A stretch of 64,000 bases of DNA from Pedobacter antarcticus (GCF_900112985.1 NZ_FONS01000002.1:248001-312000), one strand, 5' to 3'. Positions 27,353-36,505 are shown, numbered from the stretch's first letter. Made by a program: numbers and translations. The notes: generated by a model not told the origin, from the letters alone.

Positions 27353-29653
27353 TTATTTCTTTAGCTCATTTGAGAATGAATACGGCAGGTCTGCTGTATT
27401 TACTCCTCTTGTTTTTTCAGGTTTTTCCGACATCTCGAAACTGATATTACCTCCTTTAGTCAGGTCCTGATGGGTCAGGTAATTACGAGTGTAGCTCTTA
27501 CCATTTAGTTTCATGGATTTTATATACCTGTTTTTGCGGTTGTTATTACCCGCGCTAATGGTCATTTGCTTCCCGTTTTCGAAGTTCAGCCTTACCTTGC
27601 TGAATAAAGGCGAGCCAGTGATATATTCATCTGTTCCGGGACATACAGGATAAAAGCCGAGGGCCGAGAAAACGTACCAGGCCGATGTCTGACCGTTGTC
27701 TTCGTCACCGCAATATCCGTCAGGGGCCGAGGAATATAACTTATCCATTACTTCCCTTGCCCAGTATTGCGCTTTCCATGGTTCGGCAGAGTAGTTGTAC
27801 AGATAGATCATATGTTGTATAGGCTGGTTGCCATGTGCGTATTGGCCCATATTCATCACCTGCATTTCCCTCATTTCATGAATCATACTTCTGCTGTCCA
27901 TACCTAATGAACCAGGCATGGTAAATACAGAATCAAGCATATGATTAAATGTTTTTTTACCACCCATCAGGTCAATTAGCCCTTGAGGATCATGTAATAC
28001 TGACCAGCTGTAGTGCCAGCTGTTACCTTCTGTAAAATCTTTACTCCAGTCTGTCGCTTTAAAATAGTCCTGGAACTTTCCGTCGGTCTTTTTACCACGC
28101 ATCAGGTTATATTTAGGATCAAATACATTTTTGTAGTTCATTGCCCGTTTCGCGTAGATATCTATCTCTTGTGCCGGACGCTTTAATGCCTTGCCAAGCT
28201 TATAAATTGTCCAGTCATTATAAGCATATTCCAGAGTACGGGCGACATTCTGCGTAATTCCGGCATCGTTAGGGATATAACCATATTTATTGTATTCCTG
28301 ATAACCTGTCCGTCCTGATGCAGCTACTGTCGGGTGAACATTATTTGCTCCGTTCTTAAGTGCTTCCCATAAAATTTGAATATCATAGCCTCTCAACCCT
28401 TTCAGATAAGCGTCTGATACTACAGACGCAGAGTTATTGCCAATCATTGTGTTTCTATGTCCCGGACTTGCCCATTCAGGTATAAAGCCACTTTCTTTGT
28501 AGGCATTTGCTAATCCTTCCTGCATTTTTATACTTTCAGAAGGATACATGAGGTTAAGAAATGGGAAAAGACTTCTGAAAGTATCCCAGAAGCCAGTGTC
28601 GGTAAACATGTAACCCGGTAATACTTTTCCGTTGTAAGGACTGTAGTGAACAGGAGTTCCGGTGGCATCTATTTCATAGAAGCTTCTTGGGAATAGCAAA
28701 GAACGGTAGAGGCAGGAATAGAATGTTCTTTTGTTGTCTATATTCTGGTCATCTACCTGGATTTTGCCCAGCACTTCGTTCCAGGTATTTTCACCTTTTT
28801 TGACCAGTTGGTTAAAGTTGTCATGACCTAATTCCCGCAGGTTTATTTCTGCCTGTTCCGGACTAATAAAAGATGAGGCGACCCGGGCATGTACCTGCTC
28901 ACCTTTATGAGTTGAAAAACCAATTATTGCGCCACTGTGCTTACTTTCACTTTCCACACCGCCAGCATTGATATTGCCATTTGAAACTGCTGCCTGGTAG
29001 GTGAATGGTTTGTCGAAAACAATTACAAAATAGTTCTTGAAGTTGTCAGGTACACCACCGCTGTTTCTGGTTGTATAGCCAACAATTTTGTTCTCAGATT
29101 TAATTATTTTAGTATAAGATCCTTTATCAAAAGCATCAATGGTTATATAGGCCTGCTTAGTTTCGGGAAAGGTGAACCTGAACATCGCTGCACGGCTTGT
29201 CGGTGTGATTTCGGTTTTGACATCGTGATCAGCAAGATAGACGCTATAATAGTTGGGGCTTGCAATTTCTGATTTGTGGGAAAACCAGCTGGCCCGTTTA
29301 TCTTCATCGAACTGAACTTCTCCGGTACCCGGCATAATGGAGAACTGACCGTAGTCGTTCATCCATGGGCTTGGTTGGTGAGTTTGTTTAAATCCTCTTA
29401 TTTTTTCTGCGTTATAAGTATAGATCCATCCATCTCCCATTTTTCCCGTTTGCGGAACCCAGAAATTCATACCCCATGGCATCGCTATAGCCGGATAGGT
29501 ATTACCGGTAGACAGTCCATAGCTGGAAGAGGTTCCTGTTAATATATTCACATAATCCAGCAGATTGTCTTTTTGCTGGGCATTTGTGACCTTGCTGAGT
29601 TGAAAAGTGAGGGCAAGGCAGATTAAGAATCTCAATGAAATTTTAAATGACAT
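27353..29653 (-). CDS. GH92-family exo-alpha-mannosidase with substituted catalytic acid
   Basis: A secreted 766-residue GH92 protein with a signal peptide ending ...SKVTNAQQ. Family motifs include GNTYPAIAMPWGMNFW, RGFKQTHQPSPWMNDYGQFSIMP and the C-terminal GDEDNGQTSAWYVFSALGFYPV, which carries the base Asp pair. In the usual HGNEP motif, whose Glu is the general acid of GH92 mannosidases, this protein has HGNQP with Gln610 (codon CAG at 27826-27824). Some GH92 members acting on mannose-1-phospho-6-mannose also lack the acid, since phosphate needs no protonation. It may thus cleave mannose phosphodiesters, or have low activity. Confidence 0.93.
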   Translation of the reverse strand: MSFKISLRFLICLALTFQLSKVTNAQQKDNLLDYVNILTGTSSSYGLSTGNTYPAIAMPWGMNFWVPQTGKMGDGWIYTYNAEKIRGFKQTHQPSPWMNDYGQFSIMPGTGEVQFDEDKRASWFSHKSEIASPNYYSVYLADHDVKTEITPTSRAAMFRFTFPETKQAYITIDAFDKGSYTKIIKSENKIVGYTTRNSGGVPDNFKNYFVIVFDKPFTYQAAVSNGNINAGGVESESKHSGAIIGFSTHKGEQVHARVASSFISPEQAEINLRELGHDNFNQLVKKGENTWNEVLGKIQVDDQNIDNKRTFYSCLYRSLLFPRSFYEIDATGTPVHYSPYNGKVLPGYMFTDTGFWDTFRSLFPFLNLMYPSESIKMQEGLANAYKESGFIPEWASPGHRNTMIGNNSASVVSDAYLKGLRGYDIQILWEALKNGANNVHPTVAASGRTGYQEYNKYGYIPNDAGITQNVARTLEYAYNDWTIYKLGKALKRPAQEIDIYAKRAMNYKNVFDPKYNLMRGKKTDGKFQDYFKATDWSKDFTEGNSWHYSWSVLHDPQGLIDLMGGKKTFNHMLDSVFTMPGSLGMDSRSMIHEMREMQVMNMGQYAHGNQPIQHMIYLYNYSAEPWKAQYWAREVMDKLYSSAPDGYCGDEDNGQTSAWYVFSALGFYPVCPGTDEYITGSPLFSKVRLNFENGKQMTISAGNNNRKNRYIKSMKLNGKSYTRNYLTHQDLTKGGNISFEMSEKPEKTRGVNTADLPYSFSNELKK

Positions 29654-29830
29654 GTAATTGGGTTTATAATGGTTTAAGTTACTAAAACGATTTATGGCTC
29701 TAATAGGCTAAAATAATATCTAAACTGGATAATATTACAAGAAATTTAAATATTTAACTTCTTTATGTTTACGAGTGGGAGCGCAGCCTGTAAGGATTGT
29801 GAGTTTATTGCTAATCTAAAATCTAGTTTA

Positions 29831-31234
29831 ATGTTAAAAAAAGCTATTCTGGGCCTGGTATTGATACTTGGCTTTAACACCACTACGCTACTGGCGCAGG
29901 ATGTAAATTCCAAACCACTACCATTGCACCAATTACAGCAGCAGTTTGTAGACTTGAGGTTCGGTATGTTTATTCACTTCAACATTCCAACATATGCTAA
30001 TGCAGACTGGCCGGATCCAGATGCACCTGCTTCACTTTTTAATCCGGTAGACCTGGATTGTGATCAATGGGCAAAAGCAGCAAAGGCAGCTAATATGACA
30101 TATGGTTGTATTACCACAAAACATCATAGCGGGTTCTGTATCTGGGATACTAAAACAACAGATTACAGTATTAAGAGCAGTCCTTTTAAAAGAGATGTAG
30201 TACGGGAATATGTAGATGCATTCCGTAAGAATGACCTGAAGGTTATGCTTTATTACTCTATTCTGGATACACACCATAAATTAAGACCAAATGAGATTAC
30301 ACCTAACCATATTGATATGGTTAAAAAACAGATTACAGAATTATTAACTAATTATGGCCCGATTGAGGCTTTGGTGATCGATGGATGGGATGCGCCCTGG
30401 TCAAGAATCACGTATGATGAAATTCCATTCGAAGAAATCTATCACCTGGTTAAAAAGCTGCAGCCAAACTGTTTATTAATGGACTTAAATGGTGCAAAAT
30501 ATCCAGCTGAAGGTCTGTATTATACAGATATTAAAACTTATGAAATGGGAGCAGGACAACAGGTATCTAAAGAAACCAATAAAATGCCGGCTCTTGCTTG
30601 TCTGCCGATTAACACAGCATGGTTCTGGAAAACAGATTTTCCTCAGGTGCCTGTTAAATCTGCGGCGAAACTGGTTAACGAAACTTTGATTCCTTTAAAT
30701 AATGCTAACTGTAACTTCATTTTAAACGTTGCGCCAAACCGTAACGGTTTGATTGATGAAAATGCTTTGGCTGAGTTAAAAGAGATTGGTAAAATCTGGA
30801 AGAATGAGGGTTCAGTCGGTAAAATTGCAGAGACCGGAGCTCCAATCATTTCATCTAACCTGGCTAAAAATAAACCATCTAATTCCAGCTGGAGTGATGA
30901 TTATAATATTATGGACTTTGCCAACGATGATAATTTCCGTTCTTCATGGGTATCCAATTCAGAAGTAAAGAATCCTTGGTACGAAATCGATTTCAGAAAG
31001 CCGACAACTTTTAACACCGTTGTTATTGCGCAGAACGATGCTAATTTCAGTAACTATACTTTAGAGTATTATCAGAATAAGACCTGGAAGAAAGTCTATG
31101 ATGGAGAGAATAGCAAAAAAGTAAAAGTAAACAGATTTGATAAGGTGACAGGCGAAAAAGTGAGGGTGAAAATCAAAGATTCAGGTAAACAGATTACGAT
31201 ATCAGAATTTGAAGTCTACAATGAAAAAAGATAA
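29831..31234 (+). CDS. GH29-family alpha-L-fucosidase with C-terminal F5/8 type C domain
   Basis: A secreted 467-residue glycosidase; the start at 29831 gives a clean signal peptide (MLKKAILGLVLILGFNTTTLLAQ). The GH29 core shows FVDLRFGMFIHFN, YGCITTKHHSGFCIWDTKTTDYS, and the nucleophile strand EALVIDGWDAPW (Asp). NFILNVAPNRNGLID is the typical end of the catalytic domain. Residues about 340-467 form a discoidin-like carbohydrate-binding domain (NLAKNKPSNSSWSDDYN, SSWVSNSEVKNPWYEIDF). It is divergent from the GH92 gene and may act on the same glycan. The exact linkage is unknown. Confidence 0.88.
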   Translation: MLKKAILGLVLILGFNTTTLLAQDVNSKPLPLHQLQQQFVDLRFGMFIHFNIPTYANADWPDPDAPASLFNPVDLDCDQWAKAAKAANMTYGCITTKHHSGFCIWDTKTTDYSIKSSPFKRDVVREYVDAFRKNDLKVMLYYSILDTHHKLRPNEITPNHIDMVKKQITELLTNYGPIEALVIDGWDAPWSRITYDEIPFEEIYHLVKKLQPNCLLMDLNGAKYPAEGLYYTDIKTYEMGAGQQVSKETNKMPALACLPINTAWFWKTDFPQVPVKSAAKLVNETLIPLNNANCNFILNVAPNRNGLIDENALAELKEIGKIWKNEGSVGKIAETGAPIISSNLAKNKPSNSSWSDDYNIMDFANDDNFRSSWVSNSEVKNPWYEIDFRKPTTFNTVVIAQNDANFSNYTLEYYQNKTWKKVYDGENSKKVKVNRFDKVTGEKVRVKIKDSGKQITISEFEVYNEKR

Positions 31235-31318
31235 GTTAGCATAGTCTCCTGTCCCTTAAGCCGGCAGCGGGAGGATAAAAGAATTTGTCCTGAATAGGAA
31301 AAACAAGGTTTTAAACAA

Positions 31319-31326
31319 TATCTTTG
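31319..31326 (+). promoter_or_regulatory. -7 element upstream of the small Cys protein
   Basis: TATCTTTG matches TAnnTTTG and ends only 5 bp before the start codon at 31332, implying a very short or absent leader. No TTTG sits at 19 bp. Confidence 0.4.
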
Positions 31327-31331
31327 CGGCA

Positions 31332-31715
31332 ATGAGATTCAGAAACTTGATTGCGGTATTTTTGCTCGCGGCCCTGATGTTATCAACATTCAGCCGCCAG
31401 TTTATTTACGCGGGTTTTGAACTGAATCAGAAGTACATTTCCAGTACACTGTGTGAAAACAGAGATAAGCCCGAGTTGAATTGTAATGGTAAATGCTACC
31501 TTGCAAAAAAACTAAAGCAGGCAGAAGAAAAAGAGAAAAAGCAGGAACAGGACGGACAAAAGAAAAGCTTTCAGGAACATTGCATTCTGAAAACAACAGT
31601 TACCCTCCCGGCTTTAACCTACACTCAGAAAAGGAGTGCTTCTGCAGAAATCTCTTCAGCTTTGCCAGTACGCGATGCTGAAGTACTCGTACCCCCTCCC
31701 ACCTTATTTTCCTAG
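31332..31715 (+). CDS. Small membrane-anchored or secreted Cys-containing protein
   Basis: A 127-residue protein of no named family that I can place. A hydrophobic N-terminus (LIAVFLLAALMLSTFS) looks like a signal anchor. CENRDKPELNCNGKCYLAKKLKQ (near residues 42-63) has three cysteines in a CNGKC-containing arrangement and is followed by a strongly charged Lys/Glu/Gln stretch. A further Cys occurs in EHCIL. I have seen such CxNxxKPxxxCNGKC proteins near copper and cytochrome genes in Bacteroidota, which fits the downstream MbnP/MbnH genes. Metal binding is a guess from the cysteines. Confidence 0.65.
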   Translation: MRFRNLIAVFLLAALMLSTFSRQFIYAGFELNQKYISSTLCENRDKPELNCNGKCYLAKKLKQAEEKEKKQEQDGQKKSFQEHCILKTTVTLPALTYTQKRSASAEISSALPVRDAEVLVPPPTLFS

Positions 31716-31931
31716 GTTTTAATTAAAGTTCATTTTTTGCATGTTAATCCTGCGGGTTTAGCTATGCATATGGGATTTTTATGCCCTGCCTATTAATGCT
31801 TTATTCATTCTAAAACAATTTATTATTCACCCTTAAACCGGTTGTAAAGGCAATATTCATTGGCTATGGGGACTGGTATGTCCCGGAAATCCAAAGCTTT
31901 TAAAGCCCGTATTCAATACAAATAATTAAAG

Positions 31932-32783
31932 ATGAAAACCATTTTAAATCATATCACATATTCCCTAATGCTGGGAGCACTGTTATTAAGTACAGCATGT
32001 AGTAAAAAAAGCGATCCTGCTCCAGAGTTCCAGGAACAGAATCTGGCTCCGCTGTCTGTAGAATTTGATAACATTGTTGGCGACCGGACTTTCTCTGTCA
32101 ACAACACCGGTAGTCCGTACACTAATGGCGCAGGAGAGAAATTCTCTATTTCTATGCTGCAGTATTTTATTAGTAATATTAAGGTTACTACCGCTGAAGG
32201 CAAGAGCTATACGGTAAATCAGGACAGTAGTTATTTCATGATTTCAGGAGCTGATAAAGCAACGCGATTTGCTAAAGTAAATGTTCCTGAAGGTGATTAT
32301 ACGTCTTTGACTTTTACAATGGGGGTAGATAGTTTAAGAAGTACAATGCCTATAGATAAAAGAACAGGAGTACTGGACCCGGCTGCTGGCGGCCATGATT
32401 CAGGCGGAATGTATTGGGGATGGAATTCAGGATATATTTTCTTCAGGTTCGAGGGTAATTCCAGTGTGATCTCTGACGATGCAAATGGCGATCCTACAGG
32501 TAAAAAACAATTTAAATATCATATAGGTGGATTCGGAGGTTATTCTGCACCGACTATTAACAATATTAAGACTGTTACTTTGGACTTGCGGACTGCAGGA
32601 ATTGCACGGGTCAGAAAAGACCGTCAGAGTAATATTCACCTCTTTGTCGATGTAATGAAGGTCTTTAACGGGACCAACTCATTTAGGATTGCTGAGCATC
32701 CGAATGTAATGTTTAGTGAGTATAGCACTAAGGTGGCTAACAATCTTACAGGAATGTTCAGACATGATCATACCGAAAATTAA
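31932..32783 (+). CDS. MbnP-family copper-binding lipoprotein
   Basis: A 283-residue exported protein with a lipobox (LLLSTACSKKSD, Cys23). It resembles MbnP: PLSVEFDNIVGDRTFSVN at the N-terminus, the KFSISMLQYFISNIKV block and GGMYWGWNSGYIFFRFEG near residue 160. In studied MbnP a Trp is oxidised to kynurenine by its partner MbnH and then helps to bind copper; the YWGW cluster here is the likely target region. The mbnH gene follows 4 bp later. The 216-bp gap before this gene shows no gene or clear promoter. Confidence 0.85.
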   Translation: MKTILNHITYSLMLGALLLSTACSKKSDPAPEFQEQNLAPLSVEFDNIVGDRTFSVNNTGSPYTNGAGEKFSISMLQYFISNIKVTTAEGKSYTVNQDSSYFMISGADKATRFAKVNVPEGDYTSLTFTMGVDSLRSTMPIDKRTGVLDPAAGGHDSGGMYWGWNSGYIFFRFEGNSSVISDDANGDPTGKKQFKYHIGGFGGYSAPTINNIKTVTLDLRTAGIARVRKDRQSNIHLFVDVMKVFNGTNSFRIAEHPNVMFSEYSTKVANNLTGMFRHDHTEN

Positions 32784-32787
32784 GGCC

Positions 32788-33834
32788 ATGAATAGAAAAC
32801 ATTGGCTTGTATTGCTGTGCATGGGAATCTTCATTACTGCTTGTAAGAAGGACAATCCCTTAAAGCAGGAAATAGAACAGTTCCTGGGGTTTCACAAACC
32901 AGATAATTTCCCGGATCCGACGTATCATTTTGCAACTAATCCGGTAACTAAGGCTGGGTTTGAATTGGGACGGGCACTTTTTTATGAGCCACGACTGTCC
33001 AGAAATAACACGATAAGTTGCGGGTCCTGTCATATCCAGTCTTCTGCGTTCACGCAGCACGGACACGATGTGAGTCACGGAATTGATGACCGGCTGGGTA
33101 CCAGAAATTCCCCTCCGATTATGAATCTTGCCTGGAATAAAGCTTTTATGTGGGGTGGTGGTGTATACGATCTTGATCTGCAGCCGGTCACACCTATTAC
33201 AGCGCATGAGGAGATGGACGAAAGCCTGGAAAATGTATACAGTAAACTTCGTGACATGCCAAAATACCAGCAACTTTTTAGATCTGCATTCGGATCTGCG
33301 GAGATTAATACAGCGGTTTTTATGAAAGCGCTTTCGCAGTTTATGGTCATGTGTATCAGTAGCAATTCCAGGTATGACAAAATCATGCGTAAAGAAGCAG
33401 GAGCAAGTTTTACCTCTGCCGAGCTGAATGGATATCATCTTTTTAAAGAAAAATGTGCATCCTGTCATGCTGAACCATTATTTACCGATGGTGCATTCAG
33501 AAATAATGGTCTAGGTATTAGTCCGGTTAACGATCTGGGTTTATATACGGCCACGCTAATTGAAACTGACAAGTATAAATTTAAAGTGCCCTCTCTGCGA
33601 AACCTAACCTATACTGGTCCTTATATGCATGACGGACGGTTTTTATCACTGCCAGGCGTGCTGGAACATTATAATTCGGAGGTACAGCCTACTCCAAATC
33701 TTGATCCGCTACTTCGGCAGAATGGCAGGGTAGGGATTCCTTTGAGCGGCGATGATCAGAAAAATCTGCTTGCATTTCTCAAAACATTGGATGATGAGGA
33801 GTTTATTAAGAATATCAGTTTATCAGAACAATAA
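32788..33834 (+). CDS. MbnH-like diheme cytochrome c peroxidase (MauG family)
   Basis: A 348-residue periplasmic lipoprotein (lipobox FITACKK). Two c-type heme sites are seen, CGSCHIQ near residue 77 and CASCHAE near 225, and the CcP/MauG family motifs PPIMNLAWNKAFMWGGG and TGPYMHDGRFLSLPGVLEHY are present. The ATG at 32788 follows the mbnP stop by 4 bp; the longer frame overlaps mbnP. By analogy it would oxidise a Trp of MbnP rather than detoxify peroxide, but a peroxidase role cannot be excluded from sequence. Confidence 0.9.
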   Translation: MNRKHWLVLLCMGIFITACKKDNPLKQEIEQFLGFHKPDNFPDPTYHFATNPVTKAGFELGRALFYEPRLSRNNTISCGSCHIQSSAFTQHGHDVSHGIDDRLGTRNSPPIMNLAWNKAFMWGGGVYDLDLQPVTPITAHEEMDESLENVYSKLRDMPKYQQLFRSAFGSAEINTAVFMKALSQFMVMCISSNSRYDKIMRKEAGASFTSAELNGYHLFKEKCASCHAEPLFTDGAFRNNGLGISPVNDLGLYTATLIETDKYKFKVPSLRNLTYTGPYMHDGRFLSLPGVLEHYNSEVQPTPNLDPLLRQNGRVGIPLSGDDQKNLLAFLKTLDDEEFIKNISLSEQ

Positions 33835-33879
33835 AAATTCAAGGGGCGGCCTGGCCGCTTCCTGTAAAAAATATAGAAT

Positions 33880-34806
33880 ATGAAAAAGAAAATATGGATA
33901 AGCCTGTGTCTGTTGTTTCTGACAACAGCAACGGCCTTCGCCTGCGATATCTGCGGATGCGGAGTTGGCAGCTATTACCTGGGCATTTTACCAGAATACA
34001 ACAAGCGGTTTATTGGGTTGAGATATCAGCATAAGTCCCTGACTACACATTTAGGTCCTTTTGGTGAGCGGACACCATTAACTTCTGAAGAGACTTATCA
34101 AAGTATGGAAGTCTGGGGCGGCTGGAATGTAGGAAGCAGGTTCAGAATCCTCGCATTTGTCCCTTATAATTTTAACAGGCGTGAAAGTCAGGCAGAGACC
34201 GGAAGTAAAAATGGTCTTGGAGACGTCGCCGTGATGGCTTATTATAAGTTGTTTGACCAGTCTGCAACGGTAGCCGGACGTTTACTTATCCAGTCTTTAT
34301 GGATTGGTGGGGGGGTGAAAGCACCAACAGGTAAATATGAGCCTTCAGAAAGATTGGCCGTGGTGGAATCACCTAATAATTTTCAGCTGGGAACTGCAAG
34401 TACAGATTTTACTTTAAATGCAGCTTACGATATCCGGTATAATGATTTGGGTATGAATGCCAATGTGAATTATAAGATGAATACAGAAAATAAGTACGAT
34501 TACCGTTACGGTAATAAATTTACCGGGAATGTTTTGGTATACTATAAATTCCGGGTGGCAGATGCACTTACCATTGCACCTAATGCCGGTGTACTTTATG
34601 AACGTGCAGCAAAAGATGTCGAAAATAAAAAGTACGACGTTGCTGTTTCCGGCGGATACTCCCTTTCCGCTGTTGCCGGTGTTGAAGTGGCAGCAAAGAA
34701 GATTTCCTTTGGTGCGAATTATCAGAATGTACGTGCTCAGGATTTAGCCGGTGGTCGTGTGAATGCCGGGAACAGAGTAATGGTTCATGTTTCTTTACCT
34801 TTTTAA
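33880..34806 (+). CDS. Outer-membrane beta-barrel protein with N-terminal CDICGCG motif
   Basis: A 308-residue protein with a signal peptide ending ...TATAFA, so the mature chain begins CDICGCGVGSYYLG: three cysteines in seven residues, a metal or cluster-binding pattern. The rest alternates in the manner of a beta-barrel (GLRYQHKSL, NVGSRFRILAFVPYNF, RVMVHVSLPF with terminal Phe). It is the third gene of the mbnPH cassette, 45 bp after mbnH with a small GCGGCC-T-GGCCGC hairpin in between (33846-33858). A copper or other metal channel is possible; no activity is known to me. Confidence 0.75.
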   Translation: MKKKIWISLCLLFLTTATAFACDICGCGVGSYYLGILPEYNKRFIGLRYQHKSLTTHLGPFGERTPLTSEETYQSMEVWGGWNVGSRFRILAFVPYNFNRRESQAETGSKNGLGDVAVMAYYKLFDQSATVAGRLLIQSLWIGGGVKAPTGKYEPSERLAVVESPNNFQLGTASTDFTLNAAYDIRYNDLGMNANVNYKMNTENKYDYRYGNKFTGNVLVYYKFRVADALTIAPNAGVLYERAAKDVENKKYDVAVSGGYSLSAVAGVEVAAKKISFGANYQNVRAQDLAGGRVNAGNRVMVHVSLPF

Positions 34807-34818
34807 ATGATTATTATT

Positions 34819-35250
34819 ATGCGAAATATATTACGTTTTAGTGCATTGACACTTATATGCATAGCCTGCCAGTCTGGTCAGGAGTATAAAACTTTCAGAA
34901 CGGAAGTTTTGACTTATCATGATCAGGTGATGGTAGATAGTGAGAAAGCAATTTCCCGCAAAATGAAGCTTGACAAAATTTCCCGCCAGATGGATAGTCT
35001 GTTCAGTAAAAAAATAGTGCCGGACACCGTAAAAGAAAAGCGGCAGATTGGGCAGCTAATCGGGAAACTGAATAGCGTGGATGAGCAGATGATTGACTGG
35101 ATGCATGACTTTAAGGCAGATATAGATGGGAAATCCAATGAAGAAGCTTCCGTTTATTTCAAAGCCGAAAAGCAGAAAATTATTGTGCTGGATTCTCTGT
35201 ATAAAGCGGTGCTTTCTGAATCAGATGCTTATCTCTTAAAATACAAATGA
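34819..35250 (+). CDS. Small helical lipoprotein of the mbnPH cassette
   Basis: A 143-residue protein with lipobox CIACQSG and a charged, helical chain (DQVMVDSEKAISRKMKLDKISRQMDSLFSK, then QLIGKLNSVDEQMIDWMHDFKADIDG), probably a coiled-coil. The WMHDFK motif recurs in Bacteroidota lipoproteins of unknown function. An in-frame ATG at 34807, directly after the barrel stop, is an alternative start. Its position suggests it works with the barrel protein. No function can be assigned. Confidence 0.7.
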   Translation: MRNILRFSALTLICIACQSGQEYKTFRTEVLTYHDQVMVDSEKAISRKMKLDKISRQMDSLFSKKIVPDTVKEKRQIGQLIGKLNSVDEQMIDWMHDFKADIDGKSNEEASVYFKAEKQKIIVLDSLYKAVLSESDAYLLKYK

Positions 35251-35295
35251 TAAATCATTATTTTGCAGTTCAAGAATCAGCTTAAACCATCCAGC

Positions 35296-36420
35296 ATGAA
35301 AAAACTACTGACTATCTTTTGTCTTTTCCTTCTATTACAGCCCAGTGTCCGGGCGCAGGAACCATTAACGGATTTACCGGATTGGGCTATCGGTCCTTTT
35401 GTACGTCCGCAGGGAGTTAATCCTATTATTTCACCGGACGCTAAAACCAGGTTTTATGATCCGATGCAAAAGAAAAAGGTAGACTGGGAAAGTAATGATA
35501 CGTTTAATCCTGCAGCAGCGGTAAAGGATGGAAAAGTATATGTGCTTTATCGGGCAGAGGATAAATCGGGAGTCGGTATCGGACACCGGACTTCGAGAAT
35601 CGGGCTGGCGGAGAGTAAAGATGGAATCACCATGAAAAGAAGAAGTACCCCTGTATTTTACCCTCAAGCAGATGATCAGCGGGAGTTCGAATGGCCGGGC
35701 GGCTGTGAAGATCCACGTGTAGCGGTTACCGAAGACGGCACTTATGTAATGTTCTATACACAATGGAACAAAAAATTGCCAAGACTAGGTGCGGCGACTT
35801 CCAGAGATTTGGTGAATTGGGAAAAACACGGGCCAATTTTTCAAGACGCTTATAACGGTAAATTTCATGATATAGCTTCAAAATCTGCATCGATATTAAC
35901 TACATTGAAAGATGGGAAACTGGTGATTACCAAACATCAGGGCAAATACTGGATGTACTGGGGAGAGAACCATGTCTATGCTGCGGTTTCAGAGAACCTC
36001 AAGGACTGGACTCCGGTTGTCAACGAAAGTGGCCAGCTTAAAGAGTTGGTTTCTCCGCGTAAAGGTTATTTCGACAGCCATCTCACAGAATGTGGCCCAC
36101 CTGCAATTTTAACAGATAAAGGAATTGTATTACTCTATAACGGTAAGAACTTGTCTGGTGAGGACAGCGACCCGAACTATACGGCCAATTCTTATTGTGC
36201 CGGTCAGATGTTATTCAGTGCAGATGACCCTTCTGTTTTTGTAGAGAGGCTGGATCGTCCATTCTTTGTGCCGACAGAATCTTTTGAGAAAAGCGGACAA
36301 TATCCGGCTGGTACTGTGTTTATTGAAGGTTTGGTCTATCATCAGGATAAGTGGTTGCTGTATTACGGATGTGCAGATTCCAGAGTTGCCGTCGCCATAG
36401 CTGATGGTGAACAAAAATAA
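35296..36420 (+). CDS. GH130-like secreted glycosidase or glycoside phosphorylase
   Basis: A 374-residue five-bladed-propeller glycosidase with a signal peptide (MKKLLTIFCLFLLLQPSVRAQ). The GH130 signature EWPGGCEDPRV near residue 135 carries the catalytic Asp; FNPAAAVKDGKVYVLYRAED and FHDIASKSASI fit the propeller. GH130 members act on beta-mannosides, by phosphorolysis inside cells or by hydrolysis when exported; the signal peptide here argues for hydrolysis. It is 45 bp from the previous gene and ends at a strong terminator. Its match with the GH92 and GH29 genes suggests mannose-rich glycans as food. Confidence 0.82.
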   Translation: MKKLLTIFCLFLLLQPSVRAQEPLTDLPDWAIGPFVRPQGVNPIISPDAKTRFYDPMQKKKVDWESNDTFNPAAAVKDGKVYVLYRAEDKSGVGIGHRTSRIGLAESKDGITMKRRSTPVFYPQADDQREFEWPGGCEDPRVAVTEDGTYVMFYTQWNKKLPRLGAATSRDLVNWEKHGPIFQDAYNGKFHDIASKSASILTTLKDGKLVITKHQGKYWMYWGENHVYAAVSENLKDWTPVVNESGQLKELVSPRKGYFDSHLTECGPPAILTDKGIVLLYNGKNLSGEDSDPNYTANSYCAGQMLFSADDPSVFVERLDRPFFVPTESFEKSGQYPAGTVFIEGLVYHQDKWLLYYGCADSRVAVAIADGEQK

Positions 36421-36423
36421 AAC

Positions 36424-36456
36424 GAAAGACCGGTCTCTGTAAGAGACCGGTCTTTC
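36424..36456. terminator. Bidirectional terminator between GH130-like and cupin genes
   Basis: A perfect 15-bp stem (36424-36438 with 36442-36456), loop GTA, GC-rich core GACCGGTCTC, followed by ATTTTATTTAT. Convergent genes flank it. Confidence 0.88.
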
Positions 36457-36505
36457 ATTTTATTTATAGATCGGATTCAGAAATCCGGGTTGAAGTCAGC
36501 CAATA

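Noticed and set aside
33846..33858. GCGGCC-T-GGCCGC palindrome as terminator after mbnH
   Set aside because: One-base spacer and no T-run; at most an mRNA stability hairpin.
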